Positions 34,001 through 46,000 of a stretch of 64,000 nt of DNA are shown in pieces. The notes beneath the pieces were generated by a model. That model worked only from the letters and a program-made list of their open reading frames with translations, did no database searches and had not been told where the DNA came from. The translations under genes and the position numbers were made by a program. The stretch is from positions 37,525,938-37,589,937 of the forward strand of contig JAGTTD010000001.1 of assembly GCA_018398585.1 (NCBI GenBank). The letters are read 5' to 3'. This DNA is from Simmondsia chinensis (lineage: Eukaryota > Streptophyta > Magnoliopsida > Caryophyllales > Simmondsiaceae). The number at the start of each line of letters is the position of its first letter. Position 1 is the first letter of the stretch.

Positions 34001-34905
34001 GCACACTCAGTTTGAAGGTATAGACTATCATGGTACTTTTGCTCTGGTAGCCAAACTTGTGACCGTTCTTTGTGTATTAGCCGTAGCCTCGGCTTGTAGT
34101 TGGATTGTCCAACAACTTGATGTAAATAACGCTTTCCTTCATGGGGACCTAGATGAAGAGGTCTATATGAAGTTGCCATAGGGTTTTAAACGTAAAAATG
34201 AGGGAAAAGGAACCTGTTGGTGACAGTGGGCAATGTAGACACCTTGTGGGACGACTATTATATTTAACTATTACCTGTCTTGACATTTGTTATGCTGTGC
34301 GTGTTCTAAGCCAGTTCATGCATGACCCTTGTATGCCTCATCTAGATGCAGCTATGAGAATCCTACGTTACTTAAAAGGAACACAGGGACATCGTATATG
34401 TCTTCCTTCTAATTGTGATTTGAAACTCCGAGCTTATTGTGATGCAGATTGGGCTGGTTGTCCTACAACTAGACGCTCGACCATCGGTTATGTTATATTT
34501 TTAGGGGGGTCGCCTGTCTCTTGGAGGTCCAAGAAACAGAGTGTGGTTTCTCGTTCCTCGGCTGAAGCAGAATATCGGTCTATGGCAACCACGTCTAGTG
34601 AGATAGCATGGTTGCGTTGGTTATTATGTGATCTTATCGTTTCTACTGATAGTCCTGCTTATTTATATTGTGATAACTAGGCTGCCCTTCATATTGCTTC
34701 CAATCCTCTATTTCATGAACGAACAAAGCATATCAAGATAGATTGTCACTTTGTTCGTGAGAAACTATTATCAAAGGAAATCGCCACGGCCTATGTTCGG
34801 AGTGGAGAACAAATAACGGATCTTTTCACCAAAGCTTTAGGCCACCCGAGTCACTCTTTATTTATTGGCAAGTTGGGCATGGTGAATTTATATGCTCCAA
34901 CTTGA
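31007..34905 (+). pseudogene. Copia gag-pol, near full length but broken
   Basis: Gag 31007-31897 (296 residues): the N-terminal DUF4219-like part, a UBN2-like middle (LRSLWDELYTLIEIPPYTCG) and a zinc knuckle CTYCKKQGHSKEK cut off before its last Cys. Protease: WIIDSGATDHMVSP near 32125, with DSGA intact. Integrase: HRRLGHVTFNKLSF (His pair) with CDACHRA (Cys pair), and CDIWGPNRILSLSGARYFF near 32690. A frameshift precedes the second catalytic Asp (near 32875), and [18 protein letters not shown] follows near 32980. RT begins at 33900, but about 400 bases including YVDD are deleted near 34205, relative to the copy at 29396-29810. RNase H follows (34206-34905). Cause of death: frameshifts, nonsense codons and the RT deletion. 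Confidence 0.88.
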
Positions 34906-34912
34906 GGGGGAG

Positions 34913-35008
34913 TGTTGAAACTTGTATTTTTTGATGTACATTGTCTTGTATTTAGTAGTGTATTATACATGTATTTTTTGCATTTATTCCTAGGCATGTT
35001 TTTAGGGA
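34913..35008 (+). repeat. Truncated 3' LTR of the plus-arm Copia
   Basis: The first 96 bases of the LTR (TGTTGAAACTTG to TGTTTTTAGGGA), then abrupt loss of homology at AACTAATGTTTTTAGGC, which again mixes filler-type words. It is preceded by the CTTGAGGGGGAG polypurine tract. Confidence 0.8.
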
Positions 35009-35111
35009 ACTAATGTTTTTAGGCATGGTGAATTTCATCTTAAACATTTAAGGGAATTATCATTTAGGTATTCGGATTTGGTCATTTATTACTTAATATC
35101 TTGACAATTCT

Positions 35112-35114
35112 ATT
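35112..35114. other. Target-site duplication (ATT), left copy
   Basis: ATT precedes CACTACTACATAA. The same triplet follows the other terminus at 48175-48177. Three-base duplications are diagnostic for CACTA elements. Confidence 0.8.
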
Positions 35115-35139
35115 CACTACTACATAATTGGACATAAGC

Positions 35140-35575
35140 AGCGGTTCTTTTGCAGCGGTTCTGAAACCGTTGCATAAACTTATTTTATGCAGCGATTTTG
35201 CAACGTTTATAAAACCGTTGCATTACATGATATATATGCAGCGGTTTATGCTGCGGTTTATAAACCGTTGCATTAGGCCCCTATTATGCAGTGGTTTTAC
35301 CATTTTATGCTGCGGTTTTAAACCGTTGCATTAGGACCCCATTATGCAGCGGTTTTTATAATTTTATGCAGCGGTTTTAAACCATTGCATTAGGTTCCCT
35401 TTTATGCAGCGGTTTTGACTAGATTATGCAGCGGTTTTAAAACTGTGGCATTAGGTCCTCATTATGCAGCGGTTTTGACCAGATTATGCAGTAGTTTTAA
35501 AACCGTTGCATTAGGTCTCCATTATGCAGCGGTTTTTACATTTTATGTCGCGGTTTTAAAACCGTTGCATAAGCT
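35140..35575. repeat. Left subterminal repeat array of the CACTA element
   Basis: Alternating TATGCAGCGGTTTT and AAACCGTTGCATTAGG words, so adjacent units are inverted and can form hairpins. The spacing is about 30-60 bases. Confidence 0.9.
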
Positions 35576-35699
35576 TAGTCATAATTACATTGCAAAGGTG
35601 AAAAGTTGGCGGGACGATGATAATGTTTACAAAATTTGGGTAAATCATTAATTTTAAGTGAATTTTTTCTGCCAAAAAATTTATTCTCAAAATTCTTAA

Positions 35700-36245
35700 T
35701 TAAAAAAGGATTTTTTGCATTTTATCACCTAGGTTTTATGTCATCTAGCTTTTAACTACCTTTTTTTTTTTTTTTTTTTTTTTTGCTCTTAACCACCTAA
35801 AAAATTTTCTTGGTTGCAAATGACCACTGGATGGAATATAACATTAGAAAAAATATAACATTCCATGCAATTTTAAAATATTTTATGATATATAGCTTTT
35901 AACTCACTTCTTTGAGTGATATTGAAGAGTTAATATGTAAAAGAGTACAATAAGTGTTTCTCCTAATTTTAGTATTGTTTGCAAATAACCACCTATATTT
36001 TATGATATATAGCTTTTAATCACCTGTATTTTTTAATATATAGCTTTTGATTACTAAAATTGATAATGAACATAGAATATTTCAAAATTGGATGGAATAT
36101 TCTGTTTTTTCTAACGAATATTCCATATGGTGGTTATTTGTAAAAAAAAAAAAAAAAACTTACATGGTTAAAAGTAAAAAAAATTTAGGTGATTAAAAAT
36201 TAGATGACATAAAATCTAGGTAATAAAATACAAAAAAAACCCTTA
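35700..36245. mobile_element. Foldback MITE nested in the CACTA element
   Basis: The left arm (GGATTTTTTGCATTTTATC, then TTTTATGTCATCTAGCTTTT) is complementary to the right arm (AAAAATTAGATGACATAAAA, then ATAAAATACAAAAAAAACCC). The symmetry also includes GGTGGTTATTTG and GAATATTCCAT blocks further in. It is bordered by TTAA-type sequence and has no coding capacity. Confidence 0.6.
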
Positions 36246-39190
36246 AAAAAAACTTAAATACAACAAAAGCAATTTGAACCCTAAATTATCGTCTCTCTCC
36301 TCTGCTACTGGCCTCTCTTTCGCGCGCTCCTCCTTCTCCGGCTGTGGCTTAGCTGTACTGTCTCGTCTGCTCCCGTCATCTCTGGTCTGTCCAGTCGTCT
36401 CACCGCATCGTTCGTTCCTCTCCGGTCGTCTCGCCGCCTCGTTCCTCTCCGGTTATTGACAGTAAATTTTTGCTCTCTCTCTTCTTTTTGTTTAGTTCAT
36501 GATGTTCTTGTTCACTTTCTCTTATATTGTGTAAAAATTTGTGTTTTTTTTAGTGTTTTAGAGCTCTAGATATTGCTTGATTGAAGTTCGAATTTAGAGC
36601 CCTAGGTTATTGTTCATGATCATGTACCTGATTTTGAGTAAACTTCTCTTGTTGGTTGCTTTTTCATTATCTTTCATCATTCTTTCTAGTAATCCAACTT
36701 TTTAGGGAATTTTCATTTGAAAGTTAAGGCCACATCTGTGAAAGAGCTTGGCTTAAACCCTACACTTTCATACATCGATTGTCTTAGGAGATCTTGACAT
36801 ATTAAGTTTCTGCTTGAATGGTGATGCTATTGATTGTGATGTTTTTAGGGCGTTAATTGGCAAATTTTGATGATTTTAACATATTCATGACTTCTAGATT
36901 GTGCTTGTAAGGTGTTTGTTGATTTGCCAATAAATTTCATTATAGAGTGCATCTTGTATTTGATTCCACTTCGGTTTTTTTTTTAATCACATTTTACTTC
37001 TTTTGGGTGTTTGGAATTCTTGTTTTTCTTTTTCATTAAATGACATAAGATGTTTTTACCAATTGATTATCTAGTTATTTGATTCATAAAGTGTTTTCCA
37101 TTAAATGAGTTTATATCATAACATTAGGTACATAAATTGCATATCTAATTTAGGTACATTTAATCTTTTTTTTTAATTGTTTGGAGAGTGTGTTTGATGA
37201 AATAAAAGGTTGGAGGGTCATATTGATTCTTACCAATTTGGAGGTGCCTTTGATTAACTTAAAAGTCGAGGGGATCACATTGTTTTTAATTCATAGTTTA
37301 GGGGAGGTCACGTTTGTTTTGAACAATAGTTTTGGGATGTCTTTGTGAAATTAAAAGTTTGTGGGGTCACTTTTATTTTGATCAATAGTTTAGGGTTGTC
37401 TTTGGTATTTATCCTTTAACAATATAGCTCTAAAAACATACATGACTGCTAGAAATTTATCCAAAATCAGCAGAGACTATTGCTTAGCGTTTTGAGATGG
37501 GGCTTATATGGGTGTTTTTTTTTTTTTTTCCCATTTCTTATATGAAAATTGTTGATCACTCTTTTTGTAGGATTTGGGAATTTTTTTTTATGTTGAATTG
37601 TGCTTGTGGGGTTAGTATTTGAGGTTGGATCCCCCCCCCCCCCCCCCCCCCCCCCCAAAAACCCCCTCTTGAATCTTGAAGTTCGATTGTAATGTTACTA
37701 GGCAATGCGGTGGGCAATTGCTTACCCGCTACTGAAGTTGTATGTAAATTGAGTTTGGAAAGTTGATTAATGATCTTATCACTTTAACCTAGTAGCTTAT
37801 GTGATGTTCTCTGTCTCTAATCTTCCTGTTGAAGCTGCTATTGAGTACGAAGTGTTTCTTTTAGGGTGATCTCTCTATCTTCGTGTTGTTGGTTTCTTTA
37901 AGTTTCTAGTGTCTGGTTTGTGACGTGTTGATTTGACTGTACGAAATGTTTCGGAGCTTATTTAGTCTTTTTTTTGAGTTATTTACACTGTCAATTCAAG
38001 TTGTTTGTAAATTTATTCAAATTTGTTCCTCTTGTTTTCTTTTGTTTAAAATAGTTTTTAGCGCTTTATTTAATGATAAAATTAGTTCCTGAGTTGTAGA
38101 CCAAAATAAGGTAAAAGTTGATGTTCTTCCGTTCATTAACACAATTCAATTGGTGAACATTAGCCTATTGCTACTTTTTTTTTTGATAAATAAAGAGCAT
38201 AGCTCAATACAAAGTGGCGTCCCAACAATCGGGGACCTGAGAGCAAACTAAATGGCCCTGTTACTACTAATACTTATGGTGGGTATATTGATGGGTGCCT
38301 TTGGTACCAACTACAATAGGCTAAGCTCTATTAGCTTCAATCATTTTGATGTTGTAATAGCTAAGGTTTGTCTTTGTTTGTTGTATCTTATGTACTGTTT
38401 CTATTTTTCTTTCACTTCTTTTCTTACGTTCTCTTTTCTTATGTTTGGAGCCTTAGTCACTGCTACTTCCATAGCTATTCAATTTAATGTATGCAATTCC
38501 ATGCTTTAATGATTATGAGAAGTTTGCCTCAAGGTCCATATACTTTGTCTATTTTAATAACACTGCCTATTTCAAGTTACATTCTAAGGTCCAAAGTGGT
38601 GGAACGATGAAAAGAGTTCCAAAATTTAGGTAAAATCAGATTTTTAGTAATTCATGTTGGAAATTAGAGCTCTAGGTTAATATTTATAGCCAAACCTGAT
38701 TTTGAGTAAAATTCTCTAGTAAATTGCCTTTTCACTAACTTTTACCATTATTTGAAGTAAAATGAACTGGTTATGGAATTTTTATGTGAACTTTATTACC
38801 AACATTTGTGAACGAGCTTTGCTTAAATCGTACACGTGCATATATCAATTGTCTAAGTAGATCTCAACATATTAAGTTTCTTCTTGGCTGATGATGCTAT
38901 TGATTTTTAAGTTTATATGGTTTAATTGGCATATCTTGATGTCTTTACCTATACAAGTTTTGATGTTACACCATTAAAACAATTCATACACTGTGTATGA
39001 TTGATCGTACACCAATATCTTGATGTCATTTATGTGTTCCATCCTCTCGAATCATGATATATTACTACTAATGGATATGAAAGAGGGAGATACAAGTTGG
39101 ATGTAATTTGTATGTGGATTGAATGCTAACCCATTTTCAGATTAAGCTTACTTATTTTGTCCCTTCTTTTTTTTGTCTTAAGCTGTGAGT
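36246..39190 (+). other. Leader and presumed intron region of the CACTA transposase gene
   Basis: An AACCCTAAATTATCG leader followed by a C/T-rich, GC-rich stretch (36270-36460) looks like a plant 5' leader. From about 36465 the sequence is T-rich and intron-like up to the TNP2 start. A 26-base C run lies at 37631-37656. At 39074-39103 a 30-base stretch repeats the sequence around the TNP2 start codon (39192-39221). No other coding signal was seen. Confidence 0.4.
37631..37656 (+). repeat. Poly-C run (26 C)
   Basis: Uninterrupted homopolymer; its length is probably unreliable in sequencing. Confidence 0.9.
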
Positions 39191-42100
39191 ATGGAAGAGG
39201 GAGATACAAGTTGGATGTATATACCTCAGTGGACTGAGGAATTTGACTTACGGTTGAATGACTTTCTTACTGAAAAATTTGCAACGAAGGCTAAAGGCAA
39301 AGGCAATAGAAAACAATTACAATGCCTTTGTAATCGTTGTGTGTTTAGATTTTGGGGAACTAGAGAAGAATTGTATGATCGTTTAATTGCCGATGGATTT
39401 GTCCCTCATTATGATAATTATTATCATGGGGAGAGGTCTTCATTGAGTGTGGATGGCATAAATGACGGTGATGATGAGTCTTCTAGCCATGATAATGTTG
39501 AGGGCTTATTACATGACACATTTATACATGTGGCTAATGGTTGTGATTTGTCACACGAGGGCACTGATGAGATGACACAAGATGCTAAGAAATTTTATAG
39601 AATATTAGAAGAAGGGAAGATTGAGCTTTTCCCGGGTTGTGAGAACTTTTCTAGATTGTCATTTACGATCAGGCAGTATCTTTTCAAGTGTCAACATGGT
39701 TTGAGTAATGTGGCATTTGGTGATCTCCTAGAATTGTTGAAGGAATTGCTTCCTAATGCCAAGTTTCCTCAATCATTCAACGAAGCGAGAAATATAGTTA
39801 AAGATTTGGGACTTCATTACAACAAGATACATGCATGTCGAAATGATTGTATGCTTTACCGGAAAGAGTATGAAGAGGCTACATCTTGTTATGTTTGTGG
39901 TGCTTCTAGGTGGAAAGAAGAGGAGAAGGTGTTAGGCAAAGAGAATAACCATGAAGCTACAAACCCTCGTAAGATTCCTGCCGAGGTTTTGTGGCATTTC
40001 CCTATAAAGCATAGGCTTCAAAGGTTGTATCTCTGTGCAGAAACGGCCGAGATCATGCAATGGCATCACAATGAGCGCATTAAAGATGGAAATTTAAGAC
40101 ATCCGGCGGATGGAAAAGTATGGAAGGACATCGATTCCTTACATCCAAAATTTGTAGCAGAGCCTCGCAATGTTAGGCTGGGATTAGTGAGTGATGGGTT
40201 CAATCCATTTCGAACAATAAGTATTCGCTACAGCACATGGCCAGTAATGTTGGTAAACTATAATATGCCTCCATGGATCTGTATGAAGGATGAATATTTC
40301 ATTTTGTCATTGCCAATTCAAGGTCCAAAATCTCCTGGAAATGATATTGATGTGTATCTGCAGCCATTGATTGATGAATTAAAAGATCTATGGAAGGATG
40401 GTTTGAAAACTTAAGATGCATATGGTAAACAATCCTTCCAAATGCATGCTGCTTTGATGTGGACCATTAACGACTTTCCAGCTTATGCAATGTTGTCTGG
40501 GTGGTCTACAAAAGGGTACCTAGCATGCCGTTGTTGCAATTACAACACTTCTTCCGAATGGTTGCCACATAGTAAAAAGGTGTGCTTTCAGGGGCATCGG
40601 AGGTTTATGGAGCGAAACCATTCGTGGAGAAGTAACACAACGACATTTAATGGCAAATCAGAGCATGGAATAGCACCTACTGTGTTGGGAGGAAGTGAAG
40701 TTTTAGAGGAAATGTCTACTTTGAATCATGTGTACGGAAAGAAGAATCAAACACCAAAAACGAGTAAAGAGAAGAACAAGACAGTGAAAAAAAAAAAAGA
40801 AGGCGAAGCGCTACCATCATCAGAAACAACAAAGTGTAACTGGCCCTTGGAAGAAAAGATCCATTTTCTTTGATTTGCCATATTGGGAGCACAATTCCAT
40901 TCTTCACAATCTAGATGTCATGCACATTGAGAAAAATATCACCGATAGCATACTTGGCACCTTGTTAGGCATTCCTGGAAAGAAAAAGGATCATCCCAAT
41001 GCTCGATTTGACCTCCAACTAATGGGGATAAAAAGTGAGCTTCAACCAAAGATTTTTGTATATAGTCGGCATGTGATGTTCAACCCTGCTTGCTACTCAA
41101 TGACAACGAAGGAGAAAGACATGTTTTGCTCTGTGCTGAAATATGCAAAATTACCGTATGGTTATGCATCAAACATAGGACGATGTGTGGAGCTTGATGG
41201 TAGGAAGATTTCGGGATATAAGAGTCATGATGCTCATGTAATTATGCAGGATCTGTTTCAGGTTGCAGTGAGAAAGTCATTGCGAAAACCTATTGCACTT
41301 TCCATCATGAGATTGGCTGCTTTCTTTAGGGGCTTATGCAACAAAGTTATAAAGTCCGAAAATCTTGATCATATGGAGAAAGAGATAAGGGAGATATTAT
41401 GTGAATTTGAAATATTCTTTTTACCGGCTTTCTTTGACATAATGGTGCATTTACCAGTACATTTGGTGAATGAAATACGGCTCGGTGGACCTGTTCATTG
41501 TCGGTGGATGTTTAGTGCAGAGAGAAAACTCGGCAATTTGAAGTCATATGTACGTAACAAATGTAGGCCAGAAGGCTCCATAGCAGAGGGTTACTTGGCT
41601 GATGGATGTTTGATCTTTTGCTCAAGGTACATGAGCAATAGGGCTACGACCAAATTTAACAAAAAATCCGGAGAGTTTGAGATGACATCTAATAATGATG
41701 CTTCATCATCTATTTTCCCAAGAGTGGGCCATTCTGTTGGGGGAAAGAAGAGAGGAAAAGGTAAATCAATCATTTTAGACGTTGAGTTGGTTGAGAAGTA
41801 CATCAGGTTAGATAATCTAAACCGATAGTTTCAAAATTTTTCTTATAACCATATGGCCCTTAATTATGTAAAATAATTGTAAAATACCTTATTTATGCAG
41901 TGAGCACTATCAGCTGGTACAAAACCAAAAGAATGGAAGATCCAAAACCACCAAATGGAGTCAAGCTCGAGTACACAGTAATGATTTCGAATCATGGTTC
42001 AAAGACAGGGTAAATAAGGATATGGTACCAAGCTACATTCGGTATTTAGGTGATGGTCCGAATCGTGTGGCAAAGAGATATAGTGGCTATTTCATCAATG

Positions 42101-42762
42101 GGTATAGGTTCCATACTACAAAACGTGGTGCAAGATGCAAAACTCAAAATAGTGGAGTCAGCCTTGCTACTTTGACCTCGAGTTTCGCTAGCTCTAGGGA
42201 TAGTAAACCTGTTACCGATACGGTAACTTACTATGAAGCAGTACAGAAAATCATTGAAATAGATTATTATGCTCAATTCATTGTTGTACTATTTCGGTGT
42301 GACTGGTACCAAGTAGAGAATGATGAACATGGGCTTACTTGTGTTAATTTCAATAAGTTGTGGTCCAGGGATGAACCATATGTTTTAGCATCTCAAGTGC
42401 AACAAGTATACTATGTCTAGGACTGTGTTAATGAATTTGTGCACTATGTTATCAAGTATGTTCCAAGAGAGCTCTATGATATTGCTTCAGGGATAGAGAC
42501 CAATGTCCAAGACACTTCTAATTTAGATGTACATGATTCCGAAATGCATTCTAGTCATGATGAAGTTAGTTTGGCTAGAGATGATGTTCCTGAAATGGCC
42601 ATTGAAATGACAAACATATTGGACGGTTCACTTATGAATGATGAGCAAGAGGAGGAAGAGGATGATGAAAATGAAGAAAAGGAGGATGAGGATGAGGATG
42701 AAGAAGAGGATGATGAAGAAGATGACTCGGATTATGATAATACAGACTGGGATTACGTATAA
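39191..42762 (+). pseudogene. CACTA TNP2-type transposase, broken
   Basis: The ATG is at 39191. Exon 1 has a Transpos_assoc domain (WMYIPQWTEEFDLRLNDFLT, CxCxxC-type LQCLCNRCVF; residues ~6-85). A Transposase_21/TNP2 core follows (FYRILEEGKIELFPGC, LPNAKFPQSFNEARNI, WHFPIKHRLQRLY, LVSDGFNPF, IQGPKSPGNDIDVYL). An in-frame TAA at 40412-40414 interrupts KDGLKT/DAYGKQSF. An A-run at 40786-40799 shifts the frame, which resumes as KRYHHQKQQSVTGPWKKRS and FFDLPYWEHN. DUF4218 follows (LHNLDVMHIEKNITDSILGT, then LPVHLVNEIRLGGPVHCRWM). An intron at 41807-41900 joins VEKYI to SEHYQLV. DUF4216 follows (WYQVENDEHGLTCVNF). An in-frame TAG at 42418-42420 precedes an acidic Asp/Glu-rich tail ending 42762. 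With two nonsense codons and one frameshift it cannot make full-length transposase. Confidence 0.92.
41807..41900 (+). other. Intron of the TNP2 gene
   Basis: GTTAGA donor after CATCAG and TTTATGCAG acceptor; removing 94 bases restores a continuous family-like reading frame (VEKYI|SEHYQLVQNQ). Inferred from frame continuity. Confidence 0.7.
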
Positions 42763-43002
42763 TGTGTTTAATTATTTATGTATTTTAACCAGTGAGCGTT
42801 TATTTTTTGATCTGTTGATTGTTTTTCGCTAGTTTGTCATGTTACTATTTAAATATTTATGTGTTTTTCGTTACTTCTACATAGCTACAACGCAACATAT
42901 TGGTGGACATTTTGCCGTAGTTCTTTTATTTTTAATGATACTAATTATTCTCTTTTTCTTTCATCTTTTTTTTATTTTTTTTTATGTTTCAGGGTATAAA
43001 AT

Positions 43003-46000
43003 ATGAAAGGCAAGAGGCACACTTCTAAGAAAAGTACATCACATGGACCAACTTTTTGTACACTTGGGTCCATAGCAATGACATTAAGAAAAAAACAACA
43101 GCAAAGAGCAAACATTGCGCAACAACAAAGGAACGAGCTTCAACATATTGAGAATAGAGAAGAAGATGACTTCTCAGACGAGGAGTAAGTGCGAAATGAT
43201 GACCTAGGTGATGACGATGGATTTATCGAGAGCAATGAGGATGATGATCAAGAATGCCTTCCTTCACAGGGCCAAGATCCTATAACAACACAAGATCTGA
43301 GGAGGTCCTTACTCAATGATTTCATAACACCATCGGAAAGAAGTAAGAGAGCTAAGTACATACATAGACACCTAGACTCATATGTCTTACTACTACTATA
43401 TTCTCACATCACAATCATAACATTGTGTTTGCTCAGGATTAGTCCCATCAGAGAGGCCAGCGGATGCCCTAAACGAACAAGCAAGCAGATCTTCATCACA
43501 AACGCGTGTTAGGCCAGAACACACATCCTCACACAGCTGCGATCAAGGCCATCAGGATAATAATGAAGTCGAAGGTAGTACTGATAAAATTTAGGATCAG
43601 TTATGTGATAGGCTTTTAAGCGAGTGTTGTTGTACATGACTATATGTATTTTGTAACTTTCTTGGTCTGTGTTCAAATCTTCTACTCCAGTAAAGAAGCA
43701 CAGAGAGAGAACCATGACGACGCATGTACACAGTAGAACACTGGAAAATCATGTACCTATCTTTCTAAATGAGTACAATCAACCAATTGGTCCAGATGAC
43801 GAGACGTTAGATGAGTTCAGTAGTTTCTTGGGCACCTTAGGGCGGGACCCTACCATTGCACCTCTAAATTTTTTCAATTGGAGAAAAGTGCCGAAGGAAA
43901 AGATATGGGAGTATATAACGGTATGGTTATTTCAAATTACAGTTATATCCTACTTTTATGCTTTCTTTTACTTCTCTAAGATGTTTCATTGTGATTGTAG
44001 AAGAAGTACATAATCCCCCCGCAAGGTAGGAAATGGGTTATGTCGACTGTGAACTCAGCATGGAAGTCTTTTAAATGTGAAGTGAGACAAAATCACTTCA
44101 ACAAATTTGCAAACAATGCCACTCATTGGAGAAATCGACCAGCATCCATTCCTGATGATCAATTGAAAGATCTATTTAGATATTGGGGTTCCTCTACTGC
44201 CAAGGTGCATGGCATGAATATGCATATTGCATTGCATATGTTATTGTACGTGTTGATAATTATACTCACAGTACGTATAAATTTAGAGAGTTGCCGAAAT
44301 CAACACTCGGAATCGGAAGAAACAAAAGTACATGCACACTGCCGGAAAGAAAAGTTTTGCAAGGGTCGCGTGCAGATTGGTAATTCACTTTCTTTTTGAT
44401 ATATATATTCATGTTTATTTCTTGCATCTAATTTTTGTAATTGTTTTTGTTTTTAATTTATTGATGTATTCAACTCTTACCCTTTTTACAGACACAAGAA
44501 CATCCAAACAAACAGAAACTGTTGCGGAGTAAATTATTCATTGAGACGCGGAAGAGGAACCCTATGAAAAAGTATAAAGATCCTGTGCAGCTTATAATAG
44601 CAAAAATTGTAAATTTTAAATCAAAATTTTAGTATTCTTTAAATCAAATTTTTGAAGTTCGGTTATTTTTAGATTAATTTTAGAGTGTGGTTATTTTATG
44701 ATAGGACATCTTTTGTTGTCTAATGAGTTCATCTTGTAAGTGATCAAACATCTTTTGTTGTTTCTGAAAACCGTGATCCATTTCTTGCATCAACAACTCC
44801 ATCTCTTTTTGAAATGTTTCAAAGAATCGTTGCATCCTCAAATCCAGCTTCTCAAACTGATTTGCTTCAATTTTGGATCCCAATTCTACATTAACTCCAG
44901 AAGTTGATGTTATGTTGCTATTTAGCTGCTGCTATGTTGCTGTTGAAGGTGCTGCTATGTTCTGTTGTTGCTGGTCGTTTTGGTGGTTGCTGCTTGGTGG
45001 GGTTGTTAGATAATAATGTTGTATTAGTCTTAGCTTAGTTCATTTAGACCTTTCCTTAGCTGCAAGTTGTAATAAAGTGTTGTTAGCACCTGCATTGTAA
45101 TAACCTACTGTAAGCATGCTGCAGTGTTGGTACTTGGTTCCATAAGCTAGAGTTAGAAGATATTTTGGTAGTTAGTTAGATATTTTTAGTTGAATTAGAT
45201 ATTTTCCTGTTAAGAGTCAGTTAGTTAGTTATGTCTAGGTTCAATGTTTTAGCTTGCATTAGTTATGTCTAGGAGAAAGAGAAGTAAAATAAGAAAAGAA
45301 GGGAAATTTCTCAAAGAGATAGTTGTAATGTTCATTGAATAATCATCCATTACACACTAGCATCCCTTTTATATTTCAACTAATAACAATGCAATGCCTT
45401 TTAACTGCCTTAACCGACTTGAACTAGCCTTGGCGCCAAAATATCTAAGTAAGCATGTCGACCTACTTACACAATTCAAGCTTATACTAATGACTTACTA
45501 CTTATTACATCAATATTATTCTAATTACAATCTTTCATAAGCCCCATCTATAGGAATCATGATAGCTGCATAAGTATGTTGGTTAGTTGACGTTGTCTTG
45601 GTGTATTGAACTTGAGTAACTACCATTAGCTTAGGACTATAAGTATTTGAGTCTTGCATTGTAATTCATATATGATGAATGATGAATGAAGTCTAAATTG
45701 AGGTTCAATTGATTGCACTTGACTAAATTGAGGTTCTACGCAAATTTGAGAGATAAGATTACGTACATCTCACTCTTATCAGACACTACTTTGATAGGAG
45801 CTTGTTGAGTCATTGGGTTTGTTGTCGTCGCTGCTGTTGTACTATAAGAGATTTTCTTCAATGAAAATGGCAGTTAAAACTCTAATTTGCTTTTAATATT
45901 CACATTGAATTTGCTTTATTGTATTGAGTTACTAATATGTTATGGATTATTGACTTTTTCTAGAAAGGTGATGCGAAAGTTATGTTAGGTATTTTGAAAT

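Larger units (their letters stand above)
25399..35008. mobile_element. Rearranged Copia locus: inverted and tandem copies of one family
   Basis: Minus arm from the right: RT-RNase H (27570-26466), LTR (26458-26106), gag (25962-25467). Plus arm: integrase-RT-RNase H (27786-30492), LTR (30500-30863), gag-to-RNase H (31007-34905), truncated LTR (34913-35008). The segments 25467-27570 and about 29420-31490 are inverted copies of each other. The outermost left piece (25399-25466) is the first 68 bases of a plus-oriented LTR fused to minus-strand gag. All copies belong to one family by LTR and protein identity. Arms differ by many substitutions, so the palindrome is not an assembly echo of a single copy. 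Confidence 0.8.

Noticed and set aside
37631..37656. Poly-C run as a functional structure (i-motif)
   Set aside because: A lone homopolymer within intron-like sequence; length is likely a sequencing artefact and there is no supporting context.
39185..40414. A 409-codon open frame as a stand-alone gene
   Set aside because: Homology continues directly past the TAA in the same frame; it is the N-terminal part of the broken TNP2 gene. The GTG at 39185 is not needed, since ATG follows at 39191.
42439..42762. Separate acidic-protein gene
   Set aside because: It is in frame with the preceding DUF4216 exon across a single TAG and is the acidic tail of the transposase.
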